A stretch of DNA of 64,000 bases, taken from contig NZ_BMMU01000002.1 in the NCBI RefSeq assembly GCF_014646095.1, positions 480,420-544,419 of the forward strand. The letters run 5' to 3'. The notes under the pieces are model-generated. The model made no database searches. It was not told the origin of the DNA and worked only from the letters and a program-made list of their open reading frames with translations. Shown here one piece after another: positions 16,995 through 24,990 of the stretch. Source of the stretch: Streptomyces lacrimifluminis. Lineage in GTDB: Bacteria > Actinomycetota > Actinomycetes > Streptomycetales > Streptomycetaceae. The stretch's first letter is position 1, and the number at the start of each line of letters is the position of its first letter. The position numbers and the translations under genes were made by a program.

Positions 16995-17090
16995 GGGCTG
17001 CGCAGCCGTTTTCAGGGGCGCGGGGCTGTGTCGATGTGCGGCTCCGCCGCGTGGGCGCGACAAACCACGGCGGCGCCGCAGCCGAAAAAC
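16995..17090. repeat. Streptomyces interspersed GC-rich repeat, copy 1
   Basis: The short gap between convergent genes contains GGGGCGCGGGGCTGTGTCG followed by CGGCTCCGCCGCGTGGGCGC and GACAAACCACGG. This matches, from memory, a repeat scattered in Streptomyces intergenic regions. The block CAGGGGCGCGGGG (17013-17025) and the following GCGCGACAA recur at 47680-47703. It is rich in small inverted repeats and may end transcription on both strands. Confidence 0.6.
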
Positions 17091-18109
17091 TACGTCGCAC
17101 TACGCTCACTGACCTCACGCAAACCCTGTTCCACCGCCTGCGCCGGTCGCCCGTCGATCAACAGCTCACGCCAATGCTCCCGACTCCAGTCGGCCGGCGC
17201 ACTCCCCCCGGTGAACTCCTCCACCAGTGCCACGAACCGCGCCGGATCACTGTGGAACGGAAAATGCCCCGCCCCCTCGAATATCTCCAGCCGGCTCCCG
17301 GGCATCGCCTCGTGCGCCCCGTACGCGTGCCGCACCGGCACCACGCTGTCCCGGTCCCCCCACAGCAACATCGTCGGCATGCCCTCGGTGAGATAGCACC
17401 GGTCGAGCATGGTCACCACCTGCCCGCGCCAGTCGACCACCGCGCGCAACGTACGGATGAAGGCGTTGCGCGAGGTCTCGTCGGGCAACGCGTCCACGAG
17501 GGTCAGCAACTCGGGTGCGTCCCGCCCCAGATCGGTGTCCAGGAGCTTCATCAACTGTACGACGAGCCCGACTTGGAGCCGCATTCCGGGCAACCGCAGT
17601 GCGGAGAGCGCGAGGTGGGCTCCGGGCAGCGAGGCCGCCCGCAGTACCGGGTTGACCTCGCGGCCCACGCCGCCCGCGCTGACCAGGATGAGCCGCTCGG
17701 TGCGCTCGGGGAACTGGTAGGCGAACTGCATGGCCACCCCGCCGCCGAGGGAGTGTCCGACGAACGTCGCGGACTCGATGCCGAGGGTGGTGAGCAGATC
17801 GCGCACGCCGTTGGCGTAGGCGGCCACCGAGTAGTCGGCGCGCGGTTTGTCGGAGGCGCCGTGGCCGAGCAGGTCGGGGGCGATCACGGTGTGGCTGCGG
17901 GCGAGGTCGGGGATCAGTTCGGCCCAGGTCGCCGAGGAGTCCCCGATGCCGTGGATCAGGACGAGGGCGGGGCCCTCGCCGGCCATGCGGAAGGCCCGGC
18001 GGTACCCGTGCACGACGCGGTACCGCAGTTCCAGTTCGCCGTCGCCGACCGGTCGCAGTCGTACGGCGCGTGCCGGTCCGTGCCGCGGGACGTCCGTCAC
18101 ACCGCTCAC
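17090..18109 (-). CDS. Alpha/beta-hydrolase
   Basis: Cytosolic hydrolase of 339 residues, GTG start. The oxyanion strand is LVLIHGIGDSS, the nucleophile elbow GHSLGGG (Ser), the acid in LLWGDRDSVVPV and the base in GAGHFPFHSDP, so the Ser-Asp-His triad is complete. Sequence style is that of meta-cleavage-product hydrolases/haloperoxidases, but the substrate is undetermined. The N-terminal ~45 residues (LRYRVVHGYRRAFRMAG) form the usual first strands. It stands alone, ending convergently against the MAB_1171c gene across a repeat. Confidence 0.9.
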   Translation of the reverse strand: MSGVTDVPRHGPARAVRLRPVGDGELELRYRVVHGYRRAFRMAGEGPALVLIHGIGDSSATWAELIPDLARSHTVIAPDLLGHGASDKPRADYSVAAYANGVRDLLTTLGIESATFVGHSLGGGVAMQFAYQFPERTERLILVSAGGVGREVNPVLRAASLPGAHLALSALRLPGMRLQVGLVVQLMKLLDTDLGRDAPELLTLVDALPDETSRNAFIRTLRAVVDWRGQVVTMLDRCYLTEGMPTMLLWGDRDSVVPVRHAYGAHEAMPGSRLEIFEGAGHFPFHSDPARFVALVEEFTGGSAPADWSREHWRELLIDGRPAQAVEQGLREVSERSAT

Positions 18110-18316
18110 CTCCCCGCTTCCTGTGCTCTGAGTCCTTTGCCGAAGACCCTTTCCCCTCCAGCGTAGAAGCCCATTTCCACCAGGCGTTTCGACGAGGTTT
18201 CGCGTCCGCTAACCGGGCGAACCGACGTGTACGGAACCGGGATTGTCAGTGGCGGGCGGCAAGCTGGGAGGTGCAGGCATGAGCAGAGATGACGCCGACA
18301 TGGGGAGAGCCGTCCG

Positions 18317-18544
18317 ATGCCGACCGCCGTACTGACCGACCGTGAGCGCACCGCCGTACAGGCCTACTTGCGGCTGCTGCACACCGTCCGCGCAGCCTTC
18401 GACGTACCGCCGGGAAGCCATCGACCACCCGTCGTGCCGCCCGCCGTCCTCGCGGAGGCGGAGGCGGCCCTGGCGGAGGCGGGTCTGACGGGCAACGAGG
18501 AGAGGTTCTTCCGGTTGCTCAGACAGGCTGGTGCGGCACGCTGA
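18317..18544 (+). CDS. Small conserved actinomycete protein, unknown function
   Basis: 75 residues, ATG after GGGGAGAG. Composition is helical and Ala/Glu/Arg-rich: TDRERTAVQAYLRLLHTVR, then PPAVLAEAEAALAEAGLTG and FFRLLRQAG. No motif or TM helix. Its last 26 bp overlap the end of the convergent phosphopantetheinyl transferase gene. The codon bias is that of a real gene. I do not recognise the family. Confidence 0.6.
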   Translation: MPTAVLTDRERTAVQAYLRLLHTVRAAFDVPPGSHRPPVVPPAVLAEAEAALAEAGLTGNEERFFRLLRQAGAAR

Positions 18545-19250
18545 CCGCCGTCGCCAGCAGCCCGCGCCGTACGGTCCAGCGCCCGTCGAAGTACCCGAGT
18601 TCCCGGCCGTCGACGACCGGTCCGGGCACCAGCAGACGGGCCCGGAAGGTGCCGTACGGATGCGGGCCGGGGACGGCCGTGAACGCGATGTCGGCCTCGC
18701 TGAAGTCCAGCCACTTGCCGGTGAGCGGGAACCACGCCTTGTAGACCGCTTCCTTGGCGCTGAACAGCAGCCGGTCCCAGTGCACACGGTTTCCGTGCGC
18801 GCCGGGGTCGTCCGCCGTCAGTGCGCGCAGACGCGCCTGTTCCGTGGGCAGGGCCACGGAGTCGAGGACGCCTTCGGGCAGCGGCTGGTGGGGTTCGGCG
18901 TCGATGCCGACGGAGGCCAGGTCGGTGGCGCGGACCAGTGCGGCGGCGCAGTAGCCCTCGCAGTGGGTCATGCTGCCGACCAGTCCGGCCGGCCACCGCG
19001 GGGCTCCCCGCTCACCGGGCAGCACGGGCTGCGGCGGTACGCCGAGCTTCTCCATGGCCCGGCGGGCACACGCGCGGACGAGGGTGAACTCGCGGACGCG
19101 CTTGGGCACCGCCCTGGCCACGAGCTCCTGTTCCTCGGGATACAGCGTCGCGCCCCCGGGCCCACCGGCTGCCCCGTACGCTCCGTCGGCCGGCTCGTCA
19201 CCGTACGCCTCCACGGCCACCACCGTGGCCGGAAGCAGCTCCTCGATCAT
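18519..19250 (-). CDS. 4'-phosphopantetheinyl transferase, Sfp/EntD type (PptT-like)
   Basis: Transfers phosphopantetheine from CoA to carrier proteins of polyketide, peptide or fatty-acid synthases; cytosolic, 243 residues. Motifs are in order: P1-like GSMTHCEGYCAAAL (about 95), P2 VGIDAEPHQPL (about 115, Mg2+ Asp) and P3 FSAKEAVYKAWFPLTGKWL (about 165; Glu and Lys). The EntD-like GERGAPRWP precedes. Its first 53 bp overlap the 3' end of the phosphoesterase gene that precedes it, so both are one transcription unit. Confidence 0.93.
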   Translation of the reverse strand: MIEELLPATVVAVEAYGDEPADGAYGAAGGPGGATLYPEEQELVARAVPKRVREFTLVRACARRAMEKLGVPPQPVLPGERGAPRWPAGLVGSMTHCEGYCAAALVRATDLASVGIDAEPHQPLPEGVLDSVALPTEQARLRALTADDPGAHGNRVHWDRLLFSAKEAVYKAWFPLTGKWLDFSEADIAFTAVPGPHPYGTFRARLLVPGPVVDGRELGYFDGRWTVRRGLLATAVSVPHQPV

Positions 19251-20106
19251 CGGATCCGACCTCCATCGGCAGTATGCGGCGCAGCCTTCCCGGGTCGCCC
19301 GGGCGCTTCTGCCATTCGCGGGGGTAGCCCACGGAGACTTCTTCGAAGCGGACGCCCTCGTGCCAGGTGGTCCGAGGGATGTGCAGATGGCCGTAGACCA
19401 TCGTCGTGACGCGGAACCGGCGGTGCCAGTCGGCGGTCAGGGTGGTGCCGCACCACATGGCGAACTCGGGGTGCCACAGCACGTCCGTCGGATGCCGGTC
19501 CAGCGGATAGTGGTTGACGAGCACCGTCGGCAGGTCCTCGGGCAGCTCGGCGAGCCGCCGCTCCGTCTGCGCGACCCGCGCCCGGCACCAGGCCTCGCGG
19601 GTCGGGTAGGGGTCGGGGTGCAGGAGGTACTCGTCGGTGCAGACGATGCCCGTGCCCTCCGCGTACGCGAGCCCCTCCTCCTTGGTCGCGCAGCCCTGCG
19701 GCAGGAAGGAGTAGTCGTACAGGAGGAAGAGCGGCGCGACGGCGACGGGACCGCCGGGGCCCTCCCACACGGGGTACGGGTCCTCGGGCGACGTCACACC
19801 CAGCTCGCGGCACAGGTCGACCAGGTGTTCGTAGCGGGCGACGCCGCGCAGGGTGACCGGGTCCTTGGGGTGGGTCCACAGTTCGTGGTTGCCGGGTGCC
19901 CAGATCACCTTGCGGAACCGGCCGGCGAGGGTTTCGAGGACCCAGCGGACGTCGGCCACCGACTCCGACACGTCGCCGGCGACCAGTAGCCAGTCGTCGT
20001 CCGTCTCCGGGCGCATCTGTTCGACCAGGGCGCGGTTCTCCGGGTAGCCGATGTGCAGATCGCTGATCGCCAGCAGTTGCCCGGTACCGCCGGCCGTCGT
20101 CTCCAC
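19198..20106 (-). CDS. Metallophosphoesterase, candidate phosphopantetheinyl hydrolase (PptH-like)
   Basis: Calcineurin-like enzyme of about 302 residues. All metal motifs are seen: SDLHIGY, AGDVSE, PGNHELW, LVNHYPLD and YGHLHIP. GTG 20106 is chosen because conserved sequence begins shortly after it; the frame continues upstream to 20190. In Mycobacterium tuberculosis the homologous gene pair encodes PptH and PptT, where PptH removes the phosphopantetheine that PptT adds. The same order and overlap here support the same antagonistic roles, which remain to be shown in this organism. Confidence 0.88.
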   Translation of the reverse strand: METTAGGTGQLLAISDLHIGYPENRALVEQMRPETDDDWLLVAGDVSESVADVRWVLETLAGRFRKVIWAPGNHELWTHPKDPVTLRGVARYEHLVDLCRELGVTSPEDPYPVWEGPGGPVAVAPLFLLYDYSFLPQGCATKEEGLAYAEGTGIVCTDEYLLHPDPYPTREAWCRARVAQTERRLAELPEDLPTVLVNHYPLDRHPTDVLWHPEFAMWCGTTLTADWHRRFRVTTMVYGHLHIPRTTWHEGVRFEEVSVGYPREWQKRPGDPGRLRRILPMEVGSDDRGAASGHGGGRGGVR

Positions 20107-20474
20107 TCCCGCCCGCCCTTCCGCATCCGAACTCCGCCCCCGCGGGCGCACGTTCGGATCAACAAGAACACATCCCCGACAGCCGGACAAGTACGGCTTC
20201 CCGCCCTCCGGACACCCTCTCCGCGCAGCTCACCGGGCGGACCGAAGATCATTACAGGCGACCACTCGGGGTGCGCAGGACAACACACGGGGTACTGCTG
20301 TCAATTCCGTAACACGCGCGTAGCAGGAACAGGGTCTGCGGAGCCTTATGATCGCCTCAACACTTCCGCCAAAAACCCGGTTCGCACCCGGGTGGCTTGT
20401 CGTGTTCCCAACTCTCCCATGGCCGGGCTCGGCCTTGCTCCGCCGTGCCCGTGAACCCTGAAAGGTGGCCCTGC
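20107..20474. other. Divergent intergenic region
   Basis: About 370 bp between the leftward phosphoesterase and rightward ATP-grasp genes. It must hold promoters for both, but I see no convincing -35/-10 pair or operator. Open frames here lack coding character. Confidence 0.5.
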
Positions 20475-21632
20475 ATGGTCTCTCGCGTACGCGTCTGGCT
20501 CAACCGCACGTACGCGGAGAACGTGTTCTTCATGGAACAGCTGCGGAGAAATCCCAGCGACCGCGCGGTCGAGATCCACGCCACCCACGGGGACGCCGAC
20601 TCCCCCGTCCTGGCCGCCGCCGACACCGCCGCCATGGAGCCCGAGGGCCTGTCCCCCGCCGCGTACGTGGAGTACGCGCTCGACCAGTGCGACCGTCGCG
20701 AGATCGACGTGTTCGTGCCGCGCCTGCACCAGGACGCGATCGTCGAGCACCGCGCGGACTTCGAGGCCGTCGGCACCAAGCTCCTCGCGCCGACGCCCGA
20801 GGCGGTGGCCGTCTTCCAGGACAAGGCGACCGCGTACCAGGCCGTCGAGGCGGTCGGGGTTCCGACGCCGCCGTGGTGGCGGGTGCGCAGCGCCGACGAA
20901 CTCCTCGTCGCCGTCGAGCAGTTGGAGGCCGACGGTCACAAGGCGTGCTTCAAGCCGGCGGTGGGCGCGGGCGGGGTGGGCTTCCGCGTGATCACGCGTG
21001 CCCCCTTCTCGATGTCGCATCTCAACGGGTTCCCCTCCCCCTACGTCCAGTTGGACATGGTCCTCGACGTGCTGCGGAACACCGACGAGGACGTCGACTG
21101 GCTGGTGATGCCCCGTCTGGAGCAGCCCGAGGTGTCGGTGGACTGCCTCACCGGCCCCGACTCGCGCATCCGGATGGCGATCGGCCGCACCAAGAACGGC
21201 CGGCGGCGCGGCTTCACCCTCGACGAGGCCTGGCTGCGGCCCGCGCGGCTCATCGCCGAGGGCTTCGGCCTGCACCACCTGAGCAACATCCAGTTCCGGA
21301 TGTACGAGGACCGGCCGGTGCTGATGGACGTCAACACGCGCCCGGCCGGCGGCCTGCACCAGCTCCAGCTGTGCGGTATCAACGCCCCTTGGGCAGCAGT
21401 GCAGTTGGCGCTCGGCGAGGACCCGGGCGACCTGGTGCCGCCGTTCCTCGGCCAGGACTACGCGGTGATCTCCGCGCCGCGCCCGGTGCGCGCGGTGTCG
21501 GCACACGCGGACGAGGCCCCGGCGCACACGTCCACGCTGCCCGCCGTACCGGCGACGACAGCCGTCGAGGAGCCGGTCGCGGAAGCGACGGCAGAGGCAT
21601 CCGCGGGAGCCCCGGCGACTGCCACCGCGTAA
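20475..21632 (+). CDS. ATP-grasp enzyme, orphan
   Basis: A 385-residue protein, ATG after AAAGGTGG. The pre-ATP-grasp Rossmann domain spans about residues 1-110 (VFVPRLHQDAIVEHR). The nucleotide-binding Lys is in CFKPAVGAGGVGFRVI (about 160) and the Mg2+ loop in VLMDVNTRPAGGLHQLQLCG (about 285-305). These fit the carbamoyl-phosphate-synthase-like/D-Ala-D-Ala ligase superfamily that joins a carboxylate to an amine or thiol. The C-terminal ~60 residues are a low-complexity Ala/Pro/Thr/Glu tail. No biosynthetic partner adjoins it, so the substrate is unknown. Confidence 0.85.
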   Translation: MVSRVRVWLNRTYAENVFFMEQLRRNPSDRAVEIHATHGDADSPVLAAADTAAMEPEGLSPAAYVEYALDQCDRREIDVFVPRLHQDAIVEHRADFEAVGTKLLAPTPEAVAVFQDKATAYQAVEAVGVPTPPWWRVRSADELLVAVEQLEADGHKACFKPAVGAGGVGFRVITRAPFSMSHLNGFPSPYVQLDMVLDVLRNTDEDVDWLVMPRLEQPEVSVDCLTGPDSRIRMAIGRTKNGRRRGFTLDEAWLRPARLIAEGFGLHHLSNIQFRMYEDRPVLMDVNTRPAGGLHQLQLCGINAPWAAVQLALGEDPGDLVPPFLGQDYAVISAPRPVRAVSAHADEAPAHTSTLPAVPATTAVEEPVAEATAEASAGAPATATA

Positions 21633-21781
21633 CACCCTTCCCGGCCAGGCTGTTCACAGCGGTAGGGCCCGGTGACGGTGACTCGATCCGACACCACCAC
21701 CGGGTCCTGCCATCGGGTCCGTGCACCTCTGCGCTCCCGGGCGACCACCTCTGAGCAGTCACCAGGAGTTCACCTCGACCA

Positions 21782-21808
21782 CGGTCGGCTCACAGGCTGA
21801 GCCGACCG
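21782..21808 (+). terminator. Candidate terminator after the ATP-grasp gene
   Basis: Perfect 9-bp arms CGGTCGGCT / AGCCGACCG around a 9-nt loop, 150 bp after the stop. Weaker than the neighbouring hairpin. Confidence 0.45.
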
Positions 21809-21823
21809 GAGGGAAGCAAAAAA

Positions 21824-21857
21824 GGACGGGGTCCGGCCGGTAGGCCGGGCCCCGTCC
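21824..21857 (-). terminator. Rho-independent terminator of the GH38/GH4/DeoR operon
   Basis: 15-bp arms with one G:U-type mismatch (GGACGGGGTCCGGCC / GGCCGGGCCCCGTCC). On the minus strand they are followed by six T residues (A-run at 21818-21823 on the plus strand), a classical U-tract that is uncommon in this genus. Confidence 0.9.
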
Positions 21858-21875
21858 CCATCCGTGGGCCGCGCG

Positions 21876-24800
21876 TCAGCCGCGCGTCAGCCGCAGCGTC
21901 TGCACCTCGAACGGCCGCAGCGTCACCGGTACCGAGTCACCGTCCGTCCGCGCGTCGGACAGCGGACGCTCCAGCAGGTCGGTGATCCTGGCGCCCGCGA
22001 GCGGGAACCCGGTGCACAGCGCACCCTCCGCCCGGCCGCCGCGCGACTCGTAGAGACGGACGACGACGTCGCCGGACGCGTCGTCGGCGAGCTTCACCGC
22101 CTCGATCGTCACACCGTCGCCGTCCGCCCACACGACCGGCTCCGGGGCACCCGCGGCGTCCGCGACACGCAGCGGCAGGTTGAGGGAGTAGCCCTCGGCG
22201 ACCGCGTCCTCGATGCTCGCGCCGGGCAGCAGCGAGTAGGTGAAGCGGTGCTTGCCCTGGTCGGCGCCGGGGTCGGGGATGCGCGGGGCGCGAACCAGCG
22301 ACAGGCGGACCGTGGTCGTCGTACCGCCGTCCTCGCGGACCGTGCGGGAGACGTCGTGGCCGTACGTCGAGTCGTTGAGGACCGCGACGCCGTAGCCGGG
22401 CTCGGAGATGTGCACCCAGCGGTGGCCGGAGACCTCGAAGCGGGCCGACTCCCAGGTGGTGTTGGTGTGCGTGGGCCGCTGAACGTGGCCGAACTGGATC
22501 TCCGCGCTGGAGTGGGCAGCGCGGACGTCCACCGGGAAGGCCGCCTTGAGGATCTTCTCGGCCTCGTGCCAGTCGATCTCCGTCTCGAAGTCGATCCGGG
22601 GGCTGCCGGCCCGCACGGTGATCGTCTGGACGATCTTCGAGCCCTTGCCGAAGGCACGCTCCACGCGGACGGCACCGAGGAGCGGGTCCTCGTCGGTCAC
22701 CGTGACGGAGGACGTCTCCAGCAGGTCCGTGTAGCGGTTCTGGTAGTGCTTGTCGATGTCCCAGGCGTCCCAGTAGTTCGGGAGGTCCGTGTGCAGGCGG
22801 AGCAGGTTGCCCTTGTCGGCGAGAACCTCGCGGTCCGCCTTCAGGTCGCGCACCGAGGCCAGTGTGCCGTCCTCGGCCACCTCCACCCGTACGAGCCCGT
22901 TGTCGAGGATCCGCCCGGCGGTGATCGTCACCGGCCGCGGCGGCTCGGCGACGGCCAGCGGGGCGCTGCCGCTCGCCGGGACCTCCACATACATGGGGAC
23001 ACCCGTCGAGGTGCGGACCACCTCGGCCCGGTCGTACGGGCTGGTGTTGAAGGCGCGGGACTCGCCGCCGCCGAGCGCGGCCACCGCCTCGGCGGTCAGC
23101 GCCTCCAACTCCTCGGCCACACGGGCGTATTCGGCCTCCGCCTCGCGGTGCACCCAGGCGATGGACGAGCCCGGCAGGATGTCATGGAACTGGTGGAGCA
23201 GGACCGTCTTCCAGAGGCGGTCCAGGTGCTCGTACGGGTACGCGTAGCCCGGCGCGTGCAGCGCGGCCGTCGTCGCCCACAACTCGGCCTCGCGCAGCTT
23301 GTGTTCACTGCGCCGGTTGCCCTGCTTGGTGCGGGCCTGGGAGGTGTACGTGGCCCGGTGCAGCTCCAGGTACAGCTCGCCGACCCAGACCGGGGCGTCG
23401 GGGTACTCCTCGCGGGCCTTGGCGAAGAACTCGTCGGGGTGCTCGATCTCGACCGTCGCCGAGCCCTCCAGGTCGGCGAGCCTGCGCGCCCGTTCCATGA
23501 TCTCGCGGGTGGGGCCGCCGCCGCCGTCGCCCCAGCCGAAGGGGGCCAGCGAGCGGTTCGCGACGCCCTTCTCCTGGTAGTTGCGCGACGCGCGGGACAT
23601 CTCCTCGCCGCTGAAACGGGCGTTGTAGGTGTCGACCGGCGGGAAGTGGGTGAAGATGCGGGTGCCGTCGATGCCCTCCCACCAGAAGGTGTGGTGGGGG
23701 AACTTGTTGGTCTGGTTCCAGGAGATCTTCTGGGTGAGGAACCACTCGTTGCCGGCGAGCTTGGCGAGCTGCGGATAGGCCGCGGTGTAGCCGAAGGAGT
23801 CCGGCAGCCACACGCCCTTGGTCTCGACGCCGAAGTGCTCGATGAAGAACCGCTTGCCGTGGATCAGCTGGCGGGCCATCGCCTCGCCGCCGGGCAGGTT
23901 GCCGTCGGCCTCGACCCACATGCCCCCGACCGGCGCCCACTGGCCCTTCTTCACCGACTCCTGGATGCGCGCCCACACCTTGGGGTAGTTGTCGCGCACC
24001 CACTCGTACTGCTGGGCCTGCGAGCAGGCGAAGACAAAGTCCTCGTACTCGTCGGCCAGCGAGGTGACGTTGGAGAAGGTGCGGGACGTCTTGCGCTTCG
24101 TCTCGCGGATCGGCCACAGCCACGCCGAGTCGATGTGCGCGTGGCCCACACCCGAGATCTTGTGGGCGCTGGCGTTGGCCGGCTTGGCCAGCGCGGGCGC
24201 CAGGGCCGCTCGTACCGCCGCCGCCGAACCGGCCACGTCGTCCAGGTCCAGCAGGTCGAGCGCGCGGTCCAGGGTGTGCGCGATCTCGTGGCGGCGCGGG
24301 TCGTGGTCGCCCAGCTCCAGCATCAGCTCGCGCAGCACCTGGACGTCGAGGTCGAGGTGGAAGACCTCCTCGTCGAGGATGGCGAGGTCGGCGCGCTGGA
24401 AGGTGTAGATCGGCTTGTCGCCGGCCGTGAGGATGTCACCCATGGGGGTGATCTTGGAGAAGTTGTCGGCGAGGATGTCCGGGTTCGAGGCCGCCTCGAC
24501 GAGGTAGTCGATCTCCTCGCCGCCCGTGGCCGGGTTGGCGATCGGCACGTACTGGTTGAGCGGGTTGACCGCCTTCAGCGGGGTGCCGTCGGTGAGGTGG
24601 ACCAGGGCCTCGGCCTGGTTGCCGGGCCAGTCGCCGACGAAGCCGAGGTCGATGACCGCCTCGACGCGCCGGCCGGCCCACTCGGCGGGCACCCGGCCGC
24701 GCATCCGGAACCAGGTGGTGCCCCAGGGCGGGCCCCAGGGGGTGTCCATGGCGAAGGGCGCGTACGACGCGGCCGCCGCCTCCTCGAAGGAGACCGGCTC

Positions 24801-24920
24801 GCCCGGCGCCTGCCAGGCCTCGACCTCGAAGGGAACCGTGGCCGCGTAGATCGCCGCCTTGATCCGCTGGTCGTGGAGACGCTGGACGCGCTCCTCGATC
24901 CGCCGGCGTTCGTCGTGCAT
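21876..24920 (-). CDS. GH38 alpha-mannosidase
   Basis: Exo-acting alpha-mannosidase, 1014 residues, no signal peptide, so cytosolic. The N-terminal ~240 residues are the beta-rich accessory region. The catalytic domain begins SGVGHAHIDSAWLWPIRETKRK with the zinc-binding His-x-His, and the nucleophile is Asp374 in WLPDSFGYTAAYPQL. WGDGGGGPTREIMERARR and LYLELHRATYTSQARTK follow, then the helical bundle and C-terminal beta domains. It releases mannose from mannosides brought in by the divergent ABC importer. It lies 66 bp downstream of the GH4 gene, with a palindrome in between, and its transcription ends at a U-tract terminator. Confidence 0.95.
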   Translation of the reverse strand: MHDERRRIEERVQRLHDQRIKAAIYAATVPFEVEAWQAPGEPVSFEEAAAASYAPFAMDTPWGPPWGTTWFRMRGRVPAEWAGRRVEAVIDLGFVGDWPGNQAEALVHLTDGTPLKAVNPLNQYVPIANPATGGEEIDYLVEAASNPDILADNFSKITPMGDILTAGDKPIYTFQRADLAILDEEVFHLDLDVQVLRELMLELGDHDPRRHEIAHTLDRALDLLDLDDVAGSAAAVRAALAPALAKPANASAHKISGVGHAHIDSAWLWPIRETKRKTSRTFSNVTSLADEYEDFVFACSQAQQYEWVRDNYPKVWARIQESVKKGQWAPVGGMWVEADGNLPGGEAMARQLIHGKRFFIEHFGVETKGVWLPDSFGYTAAYPQLAKLAGNEWFLTQKISWNQTNKFPHHTFWWEGIDGTRIFTHFPPVDTYNARFSGEEMSRASRNYQEKGVANRSLAPFGWGDGGGGPTREIMERARRLADLEGSATVEIEHPDEFFAKAREEYPDAPVWVGELYLELHRATYTSQARTKQGNRRSEHKLREAELWATTAALHAPGYAYPYEHLDRLWKTVLLHQFHDILPGSSIAWVHREAEAEYARVAEELEALTAEAVAALGGGESRAFNTSPYDRAEVVRTSTGVPMYVEVPASGSAPLAVAEPPRPVTITAGRILDNGLVRVEVAEDGTLASVRDLKADREVLADKGNLLRLHTDLPNYWDAWDIDKHYQNRYTDLLETSSVTVTDEDPLLGAVRVERAFGKGSKIVQTITVRAGSPRIDFETEIDWHEAEKILKAAFPVDVRAAHSSAEIQFGHVQRPTHTNTTWESARFEVSGHRWVHISEPGYGVAVLNDSTYGHDVSRTVREDGGTTTTVRLSLVRAPRIPDPGADQGKHRFTYSLLPGASIEDAVAEGYSLNLPLRVADAAGAPEPVVWADGDGVTIEAVKLADDASGDVVVRLYESRGGRAEGALCTGFPLAGARITDLLERPLSDARTDGDSVPVTLRPFEVQTLRLTRG

Positions 24921-24976
24921 GAGAAGTCTCCAGACCAGATTCGAGCAGACCGGATGTGAGCAGACCGGACATGAGT

Positions 24977-24990
24977 GGGAAAGCGCTTAC
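24977..24990. promoter_or_regulatory. LacI-type operator-like palindrome before the mannosidase gene
   Basis: GGGAAAGCGCTTAC contains the perfect core AAGCGCTT, close to the GAAAGCGCTTTC consensus of LacI-family sugar repressors. It overlaps the GH4 stop codon and sits 57 bp upstream of the GH38 start, next to two direct copies of GAGCAGACCGGA (24943-24954, 24958-24969). It could give the mannosidase gene control separate from DeoR. Confidence 0.5.

Noticed and set aside
21864..24959. A 1031-codon open frame on the plus strand antisense to the mannosidase gene
   Set aside because: It mirrors the third-position GC bias of the real gene, has a Val/Gly/Arg-rich low-complexity product and no domain. 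The opposite strand encodes a complete GH38 enzyme.
24943..24969. Two direct GAGCAGACCGGA copies considered as a CRISPR-like or iteron array
   Set aside because: Only two copies at 15-bp spacing in a 66-bp intergenic gap; noted under the operator entry instead.
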